Of a stretch of DNA of 17,076 nucleotides, positions 1 through 6,606 are shown piece by piece. This DNA comes from an uncultured Clostridia bacterium (lineage in GTDB: Bacteria; Bacillota; Clostridia; Peptostreptococcales; Anaerovoracaceae): the NCBI GenBank assembly GCA_934277495.1, contig CAKQUI010000044.1, positions 1-17,076 of the forward strand. Direction: 5' to 3'. Under the pieces are notes generated by a model. That model was not told the DNA's origin, made no database searches, and worked only from the letters and a program-made list of their open reading frames with translations. The position numbers were made by a program, and so were the translations under genes. Numbering within the stretch: position 1 is the first letter of the stretch; each line of letters opens with the position of its first letter.

Positions 1-222
1 AGATAAGAGAGCGGTTATGAATAATAAGAGATTTTATTATGAATTTTAAGATTAAAAGAGAAAAATGATCTTTATGGACAATATATTGATGCATTTAATG
101 GAAACGTAAAACAACGTCACATCATTGGCTTTTACGCATTTTATAACATAAGGTGTGTATAGTTTGCTTATGGCGTAGTAAAGTTCAGCGGGTCGTATAA
201 ATGTGTAGTGTCGTTAAGTTCG
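1..222. other. AT-rich stretch with no recognised gene
   Basis: This opening stretch is AT-rich and every frame is broken into short pieces. I see no tRNA, no gene with a convincing ribosome binding site and no known motif. A 14-codon ATG frame begins near 65 but has only a weak AGAG upstream and nothing else to support it. The stretch may be the 3' flank of a gene lying to the left of the window. Confidence 0.5.
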
Positions 223-263
223 AACCCCTGATGGTGTACCAATGAGGGACAGAGTATCAAAAA
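223..263 (+). repeat. 41-base direct repeat, left copy
   Basis: The left copy of a near-identical direct repeat whose right copy is at 555-595. The core AACCCCTGATGGTGTACC and the end CAGAGTATCAAAAA are shared, with two mismatches in between (GG.A against AG.G). In this copy the repeat runs into the 3' arm of an intrinsic terminator; the right copy has only the 5' arm. The pair encloses a GC-rich, hairpin-dense segment of about 290 bases, so it may mark the edges of a small inserted or duplicated element. The TTCGAACCCC at its left edge resembles a tRNA T-arm, but no tRNA fold exists here. Confidence 0.8.
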
Positions 264-278
264 GGTACTCTGTTTTTT
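249..278 (+). terminator. Intrinsic terminator inside the left repeat
   Basis: Stem CAGAGTATC / GGTACTCTG (nine pairs with one G-T) around an AAAAA loop, followed by six T. It would end plus-strand transcription coming from before the window. The 5' arm belongs to the 41-base repeat; the 3' arm lies outside it. Confidence 0.75.
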
Positions 279-554
279 AATGCAAAAACCTGCAAAGGGT
301 TCGAACCCAACGTTCACTCCGACTCACGGCGGCTATGCTTGGAGACCTATCCCCAAATCTGTGATTTGGCGGAAGGTCCCGTGCGAGAGTTCCCCGGCTT
401 CAGCCGGAAAGGAACTTACCGCTCCGTTTTTTCGGGCAAATCGCCTTACGGCTCTTTGGAAAAAAAGGCGAAAGGGCCTGACAGTCCGGTGGACTGTCAG
501 TGCCCGAGCACGGCCGAGCCGAGCGCAGGACGGCAGGCACGAAGTGGCTGTAAA
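264..554. other. GC-rich hairpin-dense island between direct repeats
   Basis: There is no credible gene here, although a frame of 115 codons is open through it. The DNA is dominated by perfect hairpins: GGGTTCGAACCC at 298-309, CCAAATC/GATTTGG at 353-369, CCGGC/GCCGG with a TTCA loop at 394-407, TCGCCTT/AAGGCGA at 441-471, and CTGACAGTCC/GGACTGTCAG with a three-base loop at 478-500. A final TGCC/GGCA pairing encloses 501-536. Base composition is much richer in G+C than on either side. The density of stems suggests a structured RNA or a miniature repeated element; I do not recognise the family. Confidence 0.55.
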
Positions 555-595
555 AACCCCTGATGGTGTACCAATGAGAGGCAGAGTATCAAAAA
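555..595 (+). repeat. 41-base direct repeat, right copy
   Basis: The partner of the repeat at 223-263, starting with AACCCCTGATGGTGTACC and ending with CAGAGTATCAAAAA. It carries only the 5' arm of the terminator found at the left copy; the following bases (AGAAACCAGAG) do not complete a stem. This half-terminator suggests that the repeat boundary, not a functional terminator, was copied. Confidence 0.8.
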
Positions 596-643
596 AGAAA
601 CCAGAGCAGGATACAGCAGAATTTTGAGATGATTAGTGGATTG

Positions 644-673
644 CAGTTATTGCAATATTTGCAGCAATAACTG
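644..673. repeat. Ten-base perfect inverted repeat
   Basis: CAGTTATTGC at 644-653 and GCAATAACTG at 664-673 form a perfect ten-pair stem with a ten-base loop. No T-tract follows, so it is not an ordinary terminator. It lies upstream of the antisense RNA promoter and could be an operator or part of an RNA. Bases 596-812 otherwise hold no gene that I can support. Confidence 0.5.
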
Positions 674-812
674 TATGCATATGATATACTAACGAAAATC
701 AAGAAAGAAATCGTATCCAGGTGGTACGCAAATTAAAATCCCGAAGTAGTGTCTTTGGAAATGATAAATAAATGTGAAATAAAAAGTATAGTGATCGTGA
801 AAAAGGGTATAC

Positions 813-841
813 TTGAAATAGCTATTTGCATATGCTATAAT
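813..841 (+). promoter_or_regulatory. Promoter of the antisense (antitoxin) RNA
   Basis: TTGAAA at 813-818 and a perfect TATAAT at 836-841 are separated by exactly 17 bases, predicting a start near 848. There is no open reading frame between this promoter and the terminator at 886-915. The transcript would therefore be a small untranslated RNA of about 70 nt, as expected of a type I antitoxin. Confidence 0.85.
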
Positions 842-851
842 AGCGATAGCT

Positions 852-876
852 AAAAAGGATATAGTACCACGAGTAC
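852..876 (+). repeat. Antitoxin copy of split direct repeats DRa/DRb
   Basis: Two blocks, AAAAAGGATATA and CCACGAGTAC, separated by GTA. The same blocks recur at 997-1025 with a seven-base gap (ATAGTTT). The gap difference means that the RNA-RNA duplex would bulge four bases of the toxin mRNA directly after the start codon. DRa and DRb in the par system are likewise two separate blocks. Confidence 0.85.
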
Positions 877-885
877 AAAAAGCGA

Positions 886-915
886 AAAACCCCGGAGTTG
901 CAGCTCTGGGGTTTT
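886..915. terminator. Shared bidirectional terminator of the toxin-antitoxin pair
   Basis: A 12-pair stem, AAAACCCCGGAG / CTCTGGGGTTTT (one G-T pair), with loop TTGCAG. T-runs or A-runs flank it on both sides, so it works for the plus-strand RNA and the minus-strand toxin mRNA. In par-type loci this loop starts the RNA-RNA interaction. Confidence 0.85.
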
Positions 916-923
916 CATTTAGG

Positions 924-1019
924 TTAGTTGTCACTGTCGTCTCCGTCTAACCATTTGCAGATGTAGTAGCTGGCTACGCCTGCCATAACGGAAACCAAAA
1001 AGGATATAATAGTTTCCAC
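924..1019 (-). CDS. Small membrane toxin of a type I toxin-antitoxin system
   Basis: A 31-codon frame starting with GTG (1017-1019) and ending TAA. An AAAGGGGG Shine-Dalgarno at 1027-1034 lies seven bases before the start. The peptide begins METIISFLVSVMAG and ends SYYICKWLDGDDSDN: a hydrophobic helix of about 20 residues, then a KW/charged tail. This fits the Fst/Ldr-like toxins of Gram-positive bacteria, which insert into the membrane and stop growth when overproduced. I recall many unnamed Firmicutes peptides with a similar YYICKWLD core. The size, hydrophobic pattern, convergent antisense RNA, shared terminator and sequestered ribosome site together make the call strong; toxicity is inferred. 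A longer frame of 81 codons overlapping here in another phase looks spurious. Confidence 0.85.
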   Translation of the reverse strand: METIISFLVSVMAGVASYYICKWLDGDDSDN

Positions 1020-1025
1020 GAGTAC
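997..1025 (-). repeat. Toxin-side copy of direct repeats, over the start codon
   Basis: On the plus strand AAAAAGGATATA lies at 997-1008 and CCACGAGTAC at 1016-1025, identical to the blocks at 852-876. The second block contains the complement of the GTG start and the spacer just after the ribosome site. An RNA carrying these blocks in the plus sense would therefore pair over toxin translation initiation. Confidence 0.85.
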
Positions 1026-1053
1026 ACCCCCTTTCTGTTGCCAGATTGGGTGT
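1024..1053 (-). promoter_or_regulatory. 5' helix that could hide the toxin ribosome site
   Basis: In the toxin mRNA, ACACCC (1053 down to 1048) can pair with GGGTGT (1029 down to 1024), which overlaps the Shine-Dalgarno. Six pairs with an 18-base loop is modest. The fst mRNA has a comparable upstream helix that limits ribosome access, and this placement is the same. Confidence 0.55.
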
Positions 1054-1065
1054 GACAACGACAAT

Positions 1066-1094
1066 ATTATACATGATCAGTCACGATATAACAA
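1066..1094 (-). promoter_or_regulatory. Promoter of the toxin mRNA
   Basis: On the minus strand, TTGTTA (1094 down to 1089), a 17-base spacer and a perfect TATAAT (1071 down to 1066). A start near 1059 gives a leader of about 40 nt and a transcript of about 170-175 nt to the shared terminator. Confidence 0.7.
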
Positions 1095-1150
1095 CAGAGC
1101 TGTAAAAGGCCCTTTTTCTTTTATCAAAAACAAAAAACAAACCTATGTTC

Positions 1151-1179
1151 TTAAAACCGTGTTAGCTTTAAGTTATAAT
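1151..1179 (+). promoter_or_regulatory. Possible promoter of a short transcript
   Basis: TTAAAA at 1151-1156 and a perfect TATAAT at 1174-1179 with a 17-base spacer. A start near 1186 would give an RNA of about 175 nt ending at the hairpin at 1316-1362. Confidence 0.5.
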
Positions 1180-1219
1180 AATCACATAGCAAATCATAAT
1201 ATTCAAGCCGGAGGAGGTA

Positions 1220-1279
1220 ATGAAGCGGCAACTACAAGAAGAACACACATACGCATCATCTGCATATAATACAGACTAA
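1220..1279 (+). CDS. Possible 19-residue peptide
   Basis: ATG at 1220 is preceded by an excellent GGAGGAGGT Shine-Dalgarno (1210-1218) and begins the peptide MKRQLQEEHTYASSAYNTD before a TAA. A TATAAT promoter lies upstream and an intrinsic terminator downstream, so the peptide would sit in its own short transcript. It is hydrophilic, with no membrane helix and no family that I recognise. It could be a leader peptide, a small regulatory peptide, or chance. The strength of the ribosome site is the only real argument for translation. Confidence 0.4.
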   Translation: MKRQLQEEHTYASSAYNTD

Positions 1280-1315
1280 AGATATTTCATATGGCATCTG
1301 TTAAAAAACGTATGA

Positions 1316-1362
1316 AAAAAGACTGTGGCGCTGATTTATTTATCAGATACCGCAGTCTTTTT
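1316..1362. terminator. Bidirectional terminator after the purine operon
   Basis: An outer stem GACTGTGG/CCGCAGTC and an inner stem CTGAT/ATCAG, flanked by AAAAA and TTTTT. On the minus strand it lies about 30 bases past the permease stop and would end the purine operon. On the plus strand it would end the short transcript starting near 1186. Confidence 0.8.
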
Positions 1363-1390
1363 CATTGTATATTCAAACTCGCCCAGTTAC

Positions 1391-2980
1391 TTATCGGTCT
1401 TCTGTCTGGTCATCGATGTACATCAGGATGTCTTCATCAGGTTTGCACCAGCTGTTCCTGCCGAAGTGGAGTATCAGGCAGATGACTCCCATGATCAGGT
1501 AGCCGATGCCCCACTGGTTCGTGAAGTTGATGGTGATGGCTGCGCTGTGTATTATGCCGATGAATGAAAGCGCAGCACCGACAAATGCTGTTATGGCTAC
1601 TTTGTCCAGTCGTCTGTCTATGATGAATGCCACCATCGTACCCAGCAGGATGCCTATGACGATAGCTCCGGCTTTTACAGCTGCGACTCCATTCCACATA
1701 CAGCCTGCATCAAGCAGCTGCTGACATACTTCGGGAGTGTAGTTGTTGATGCCTGACGGCACTGTTTCTGTCCAGAGGTCTGCAAGACCTGCCGCACCTG
1801 TGATCTGCGTATAAAGGAAGTCTGCAACAGACGGCACCATAGCCACACCGATAGCCGCATAATATTTCTTTTCCACGACGCCAAAGGCCTGAGACAGCAT
1901 ATCTACTGCGCACCACAGGAACGTGATGGCAACGATGGCTTTAGGTATTATATCAGACAGCACAGTGAACATCCCCAGGATACCTGCCAGCAGCAGGATG
2001 ATACCAGCGATCACGGAATATCCGATACCAGCGCCGGTCCTTTTCAGAGATACGTGGCCAAGCCATACAGTATTAGGCACGACGCCGCCGAAGCATGCTG
2101 ATATCATCGTGAATATACCGTCTGCGAACTGAGCCTGACGTACATTGTACGGGTCTCCGGCAGCATTGGCGCCTTCCACATTGTCCATAGTCTCGATGAA
2201 GTTGTATATCTCAACAGGGATTATCACAGCCAGGTAAGGCACGATGACTGCAAATCCATCGATCATGCACTGGACGCTGTTTGCAGGGTTGGGGATATAG
2301 AAGCCTATATCGCTGAAGTCCACATGGGTACGTCCCAGACAGAATGCGTAAACGATGCCGCCAACGATGGCAACTACAAGGGGCGGTATCTTTTTAGGGA
2401 AAGTATACACGCCGAAAACTCCCAGCATGGCTACAAGCATCACGGGAAGACCAAGTATCGGATCCTCGAAAATATCAAAGACACCTTCTGTTGCCATCCA
2501 TATGAAACCGATGCCGGCAACTGTACCCAGCAGCGCAGCTCTCGGTATACGTTTTTTCATCCATGGACCAACGAAGCCACCGATGAACTCGATGGTGCCG
2601 CCAAGGAAACATGCAGCCATGGCAGCCGACCAGGCTATCATAGGGTCTTCCACTGCATAGCTCAGCGGCATTATCACTCCGTAGAGCATTACGAACATAG
2701 CCGTGGTGGAAACTCCCGAGGGCAGGGCTGTCACATCCGGACGCCCTTCTTTTTTAGATAATTTGTATCCCATCCATGCGTAGTAGCAGCATCCCAGAAA
2801 CAGTCCGATGGACATGCCAGGGATGACATAGCCGAAAACAACTTTGTCCGGCCATTTCAGCACGCCACTGAGTGTAGCGATGACTATGAGATAATTTACT
2901 ATATTATTTGTGACAATATATGTGAGGCCTCCGATATCGCCTCTTCTGAAAAACGGGACTGTACCCGTATGGCTATTCAT
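1391..2980 (-). CDS. NCS2-like nucleobase permease
   Basis: A 529-residue integral membrane protein with 12 or more hydrophobic segments. It is of the NCS2 (xanthine/uracil/AzgA) superfamily in the subgroup that starts RRGDIGGLTYIVTNN and carries GRPDVTALPSGVST at about residues 79-92. The conserved acidic segment PVEIYNFIETMDNVEGANA falls in the middle of the protein, and the hydrophobic C-terminal half ends in a short acidic tail. It should bring purine bases, most likely adenine or hypoxanthine, into the cell with protons or sodium. The substrate is inferred from the two deaminases upstream, not from the sequence. It is the last gene of the operon; its ATG overlaps the stop of the adenine deaminase by eight bases, with AGGAG about nine bases ahead, which suggests translational coupling. 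A terminator follows about 30 bases after the stop. Confidence 0.85.
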   Translation of the reverse strand: MNSHTGTVPFFRRGDIGGLTYIVTNNIVNYLIVIATLSGVLKWPDKVVFGYVIPGMSIGLFLGCCYYAWMGYKLSKKEGRPDVTALPSGVSTTAMFVMLYGVIMPLSYAVEDPMIAWSAAMAACFLGGTIEFIGGFVGPWMKKRIPRAALLGTVAGIGFIWMATEGVFDIFEDPILGLPVMLVAMLGVFGVYTFPKKIPPLVVAIVGGIVYAFCLGRTHVDFSDIGFYIPNPANSVQCMIDGFAVIVPYLAVIIPVEIYNFIETMDNVEGANAAGDPYNVRQAQFADGIFTMISACFGGVVPNTVWLGHVSLKRTGAGIGYSVIAGIILLLAGILGMFTVLSDIIPKAIVAITFLWCAVDMLSQAFGVVEKKYYAAIGVAMVPSVADFLYTQITGAAGLADLWTETVPSGINNYTPEVCQQLLDAGCMWNGVAAVKAGAIVIGILLGTMVAFIIDRRLDKVAITAFVGAALSFIGIIHSAAITINFTNQWGIGYLIMGVICLILHFGRNSWCKPDEDILMYIDDQTEDR

Positions 2981-4721
2981 CTATCGTTTTCTCCTGACAT
3001 TCTACATCTATAAACTTGAACTGTGTTACATCGAAAAGTCCTTCATCTGTGAGTTTCAGCTCTGGTATCACCGCCAGCGACATGAAACAGAGGGTCATCA
3101 CCGGTTCTACATCAGTATTGACGCCCAGCACATCATAGGCTTTTTCGTGGAGGGCTGTCAGCTTTTCATCGACCCATTCTGCAGTCTGATTGCTCATCAG
3201 TCCTGCTATCGGCATAGGCATGCTTTCGATGACTTTACCGCCGTTTACAAGGACGACTCCGCCGCTCTGCTCTTTCAGGGACTCTACAGCAAAAGCCATT
3301 TCATCATCGCTTGTTCCCACTACAATGATATTGTGCGAGTCATGGGCTACGGAAAGTGCCACTGCGCCGGTTTTGATGCCGTATCCTTTGAGGAATCCGC
3401 ATGCTACGTTGCCTGTCATCTGGTGTCTTTCCACTACGGCTACCTTTGCTATATCGATGGAAGGGTCGAAGACGAACTCGCCGTCCTTTACGTTTATATC
3501 GTCGACGGATTTCTTCGTAACGACTCCGCCGGGCTGTATCTCGATGGTGTGGACTCTGCTTCCTGAAAGGTGCATCCTGAATTTTTCTGCTGAAAAATCC
3601 TTCAGGTGGATGCTGCCCATGACTGGCGTGATATCTTCTTTTACGATCTCAGGCAGGTATCTGCCGTTTTCTGCTGTCAGTTCGCCTGCTGTCCATACCT
3701 TGTCTATCGCAAAGTCTTTAAGATCGTCCAGCAGCACGATGTCGGCACGGTATCCCGGCGCTATGGCGCCACGGTCGTCGAGGCCGAAACATTCTGCTGC
3801 GTTCAGAGTCGCCATACGGATGGCTGTCACAGGGTCAACGCCTTCAGCAACGCACATCCTCAGGTGATTGTCCAGATGACCTTCTTTCAGGATGGTCTTA
3901 GGCTGTCTGTCATCTGAACAGAAGATCACTCTGCGGCTGTTTTCCGGCGTCACAGCAGGCAGCATCGTCAGCAGGTTCCTGCATGCGGAACCCTGGCGGA
4001 GCATCACATACATGCCGTTGTCAAGCCGCTCCTCGAAGTCCTGTGTAGTCTCACATTCGTGGTCCGCTCTGATGCGGGCTGCACAATATGCGTTCAGCGC
4101 TTTGCCGGAAAGTCCGGGAGAGTGGCCGTCGATGAGCTTGCCGGCGTTTTTTGCCACCAGCAGCTTGTCAAGCGTTCCATCATCTCCGTTTATGACTCCG
4201 GGGAAGTTCATGAACTCTCCAAGACCCAGTATGTTGTCTCTGAGGACAGGGTCCTCCATGTCTGCTGCGTCTATCACTGCGCCGGCATGCTCGAAAGGCG
4301 TTGCCGGAACGCAGGACGGAAGCATGTATTTTATATCGAGTTTCGTGTTTTCTGCAGCCTTCATCATGTAGTCGAGTCCTTTTATGCCCAGCACATTGAC
4401 GATCTCATGAGGATCTGCGATGATGGTGGTGCCGCCGTGGGGAACAAGTATCCTGCCAAGTTCCTCAGGGCTGAGGTACGAGGATTCGATATGGATATGG
4501 CTGTCGATGAAGCCGGGAGCGGCGTAGCGCCCTCCGGCGTCGATCTCGTTCTCGCCTTCGTAGGAGCCGACTCCTGCGATCTGACCGTCGCATATGGCTA
4601 TATCTCCTTCGACTATCCTGCCGCTGAAAACATTTATCACTTTGCAGTTTTTGATGACTGTGTCGGCTTTTATCCTGCCGCCGGCAGTCAGTATCAGTTT
4701 TTTCAGTTCTTCTCTGTTCAT
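2973..4721 (-). CDS. ade: Adenine deaminase
   Basis: A 582-residue amidohydrolase of the bacterial adenine deaminase (Ade) family, which hydrolyses adenine to hypoxanthine and ammonia in the cytosol. The length is typical. The metal-binding set is complete: HIH in GFIDSHIHIESS (H75, H77), E169 in GLGEFMN, H200 in DGHSPGLSG, H221 in ADHECET and D270 in FCSDDRQP. PHGGTTIIADPHE at 94-106 is also characteristic, and the C-terminal domain after about 360 is the usual Ade extension. It lies nine bases after the paralogue upstream and overlaps the permease downstream, so the three genes form one operon. In this family two Fe or Mn ions activate water. This copy is the likely active enzyme. Confidence 0.93.
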   Translation of the reverse strand: MNREELKKLILTAGGRIKADTVIKNCKVINVFSGRIVEGDIAICDGQIAGVGSYEGENEIDAGGRYAAPGFIDSHIHIESSYLSPEELGRILVPHGGTTIIADPHEIVNVLGIKGLDYMMKAAENTKLDIKYMLPSCVPATPFEHAGAVIDAADMEDPVLRDNILGLGEFMNFPGVINGDDGTLDKLLVAKNAGKLIDGHSPGLSGKALNAYCAARIRADHECETTQDFEERLDNGMYVMLRQGSACRNLLTMLPAVTPENSRRVIFCSDDRQPKTILKEGHLDNHLRMCVAEGVDPVTAIRMATLNAAECFGLDDRGAIAPGYRADIVLLDDLKDFAIDKVWTAGELTAENGRYLPEIVKEDITPVMGSIHLKDFSAEKFRMHLSGSRVHTIEIQPGGVVTKKSVDDINVKDGEFVFDPSIDIAKVAVVERHQMTGNVACGFLKGYGIKTGAVALSVAHDSHNIIVVGTSDDEMAFAVESLKEQSGGVVLVNGGKVIESMPMPIAGLMSNQTAEWVDEKLTALHEKAYDVLGVNTDVEPVMTLCFMSLAVIPELKLTDEGLFDVTQFKFIDVECQEKTIDE

Positions 4722-4730
4722 TGTCCGCCT

Positions 4731-6521
4731 CTATTTTTCTGTAAGTTCAAGGATAGGATCGTATGTAGTGAGTGCACAGTAGTCCACAGGACCTGCATCT
4801 GTCAGTGCATAGTCAGGGATAGCTGTGATAGGCAGGAAGAACATGTACATCATCGGGTTAGGAAGATCTGAACCCAGTGAACGTGCTGCTTCGTCTATCT
4901 TCGCTTCCTGGGCTGCCACTGTTTCAGGCTCTTCATCGCTTACGATGCCGCCTACAGGCAGAGGCAGGAATTCTATTACTTTGCCGTCTTCAACGACTAC
5001 CTGTCCGCCGCCCTGCTCGATGAGGTAGTTAGCTGCAAATGACATATCTTCTGCATTTGCACCCATCACGATGAGGTTGTTGTCGTCAGGAGCGTTGGTC
5101 GACGCCATGGCACCTTTTTTCAGCTTCCAGCCTGAGCAGAAAGCCAGCGACTTGTTGCCGTTCCTGCCGAAACGCTCCAGAACTGATACCATGATAGCAT
5201 CCTGTTCTGTGTCAGGCTGAACGACGCCGTCCTTTACCTGGAGCACTACGTCTCTTCTCTTGCGGACGAAAGGCCCCTTCACGTCCATGCTGAGGACTTT
5301 GGCTTCGCCGTTTCTGATCGGTACATGATATGAAAAATCATCGGCAGTGGTCTTTGCACACTTGAGCTCTCCTTTGAAGATAGGGCTTCTTGCAGGTGCT
5401 TTCAGATCGTATGTCAGTTTGTAGTCTTTTGCTACCATGCTGCCGTTTGTCATTACTTCGTCTACCTTGAAATCCTGCAGGTCTTCAACGAACAGGATGT
5501 CGGCAGTCCTTCCCGGACATATTGAGCCTACCAGGTGGTCGATGCGGTATGCTTCGGCGCTGTTTATAGTTGCCATCTGTATAGCTGTCATCGGTTCGAC
5601 ACCGGCCTTTATGGCAAGACGCACAAGATTGTCCATGTGTCCTTTTTCAAGAATATCTGTTGCTGTCACATCGTCTGTGCAGAAGCTGACTCTTCTTGCC
5701 AGATAATGGTTAACTTCTGTCACTGCACGTATATTTTCTGCAAGGAAATGTGTGACGCATGATTCACGGATAAGCATGTGCATGCCTTTTCTCATCTTTT
5801 CGACTACTTCAACGTGGTCGTAGCTTTCGTGGTCGAGGCGCACGCCGCTGCAGAGATATGCGTTGAGTTTCTTTCCTGTTGCCATCGGAGCGCATCCGAA
5901 TACCGGCAGGTTGTTCTTTCCTGCTTCTGAGATGGCACCCAGTGTATTTTCATCTTCTTCCTGGACGAACTCTGTTACCGTCTCCCATACGCCGAAACAT
6001 TCAGGCCATTTCTGTACAGTCTGATGCACTTCTTTGGTGAAGTTGAATGAAACCGTGGATTCAGGCACTGTGTAAGGCGTCTTGTAAGGAGCGCCCCAGA
6101 ATACTTTCAGCGGGCTTTTCTTTACCTCTGCAAAGATCTCCTGGAGACCTTCGAGGTTCGATACGGAAATGTATTCGTCAAGACCTGAGATCATGCTTGT
6201 CGTGCCGTGGGGCACTACTGCCTTTGAGTAGCTTGTGATGCTCAGCTTGCTGCATTCGCTGTGGATATGACCGTCGATCATGCCCGGTACAAGGTATCTG
6301 CCTTTTGCATCGATGATCTCGGTGTCAGGACCGATGTAGTCTGCTATCTCCGCTTCATCGCCTACTGCTGCAATCATGTCCTTGTAGATAGCTATCTCTG
6401 CCGGATAGATCTCGCTTGTCATTACATTCACCAGCTGTCCGTTTCTGATGACTTTTTCTGCAGGGAGCTTTGCTCCGCCTGCACGGATTCTTTCTTTCAA
6501 CTGTTCTACTGTTCTTTCCAT
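4731..6521 (-). CDS. Adenine deaminase-like amidohydrolase paralogue
   Basis: A 596-residue paralogue of adenine deaminase and the first gene of the purine operon. The ATG at 6519-6521 is preferred because AGGAAA stands just ahead; the frame also opens at 6551 but with a poorer ribosome site. It retains HIH in GMIDGHIHSECS (H85, H87), PHGTTSMI (104-111), H231 in LDHESYDH and D283 in FCTDD, and E180 in GVWETV probably replaces the GEFMN glutamate. The segment that is DGHSPG in true Ade reads FGCAPM here, so a conserved metal-binding His is Cys210. The C-terminal Ade domain is present (about 370-596). This suggests changed metal use or another substrate, or a partner role. A related purine or amide substrate would fit the operon, but the reaction cannot be read from the sequence. 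Confidence 0.8.
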   Translation of the reverse strand: MERTVEQLKERIRAGGAKLPAEKVIRNGQLVNVMTSEIYPAEIAIYKDMIAAVGDEAEIADYIGPDTEIIDAKGRYLVPGMIDGHIHSECSKLSITSYSKAVVPHGTTSMISGLDEYISVSNLEGLQEIFAEVKKSPLKVFWGAPYKTPYTVPESTVSFNFTKEVHQTVQKWPECFGVWETVTEFVQEEDENTLGAISEAGKNNLPVFGCAPMATGKKLNAYLCSGVRLDHESYDHVEVVEKMRKGMHMLIRESCVTHFLAENIRAVTEVNHYLARRVSFCTDDVTATDILEKGHMDNLVRLAIKAGVEPMTAIQMATINSAEAYRIDHLVGSICPGRTADILFVEDLQDFKVDEVMTNGSMVAKDYKLTYDLKAPARSPIFKGELKCAKTTADDFSYHVPIRNGEAKVLSMDVKGPFVRKRRDVVLQVKDGVVQPDTEQDAIMVSVLERFGRNGNKSLAFCSGWKLKKGAMASTNAPDDNNLIVMGANAEDMSFAANYLIEQGGGQVVVEDGKVIEFLPLPVGGIVSDEEPETVAAQEAKIDEAARSLGSDLPNPMMYMFFLPITAIPDYALTDAGPVDYCALTTYDPILELTEK

Positions 6522-6564
6522 TATTATTTTCCTCGCTGCAGGGGCGAACATTCATCGTCCCCAA

Positions 6565-6606
6565 ATAAAAAACACAATCAGACATCGGTTGTTGTTCTGA
6601 TTGTGT
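6565..6606 (-). terminator. Attenuator terminator ahead of the purine operon
   Basis: Read on the minus strand: an 11-pair perfect stem ACACAATCAGA/TCTGATTGTGT with a 13-base loop, then six T. It lies between the promoter at 6729-6757 and the first gene of the same operon, about 45 bases before its start codon. If it formed every time, the operon would be silent, so it must be a conditional terminator. Its 5' arm shares four bases with a competing upstream stem. Confidence 0.8.

Larger units (their letters stand above)
848..916 (+). ncRNA. Antisense antitoxin RNA of Fst/par type
   Basis: A predicted RNA of about 70 nt from the promoter at 813-841 to the shared terminator. It runs against the toxin transcript and is complementary to it in two places. 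One is the terminator hairpin itself. The other is a pair of blocks, AAAAAGGATATA (852-863) and CCACGAGTAC (867-876), which also occur on the plus strand at 997-1008 and 1016-1025, spanning the toxin start codon. Pairing through these blocks would cover the start codon and block translation. The geometry (convergent genes, common terminator, split direct repeats, size near 66-70 nt) matches the RNAII of the enterococcal par locus. The function is inferred from this layout; the RNA sequence itself matches no family I recall. Confidence 0.8.

Noticed and set aside
223..310. TTCGAACCC motifs suggesting tRNA genes or an att site in a tRNA
   Set aside because: No acceptor, D or anticodon stems can be drawn around either TTCGAA; the palindrome GGGTTCGAACCC explains the resemblance.
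280..627. 115-codon plus-strand frame through the hairpin island
   Set aside because: It has no ribosome site, reads through several perfect hairpins and part of a repeat, and its composition (R, P, S, W rich) is typical of chance frames in GC-rich structured DNA.
688..771. Stop-closed 27-codon frame that reads like a basic protein tail (NENQERNRIQVVRKLKS)
   Set aside because: It is preceded at once by an in-frame stop and has no ATG. It may be a relic of a recombinase or regulator, but this cannot be supported.
689..934. 81-codon minus-strand frame overlapping the toxin gene
   Set aside because: It overlaps the toxin, the shared terminator and the antisense promoter; the shorter toxin frame has the ribosome site and the right architecture.
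4059..4871. 270-codon plus-strand frame
   Set aside because: It lies wholly opposite the two deaminase genes, which have full family motifs; it is a shadow of their codon use.
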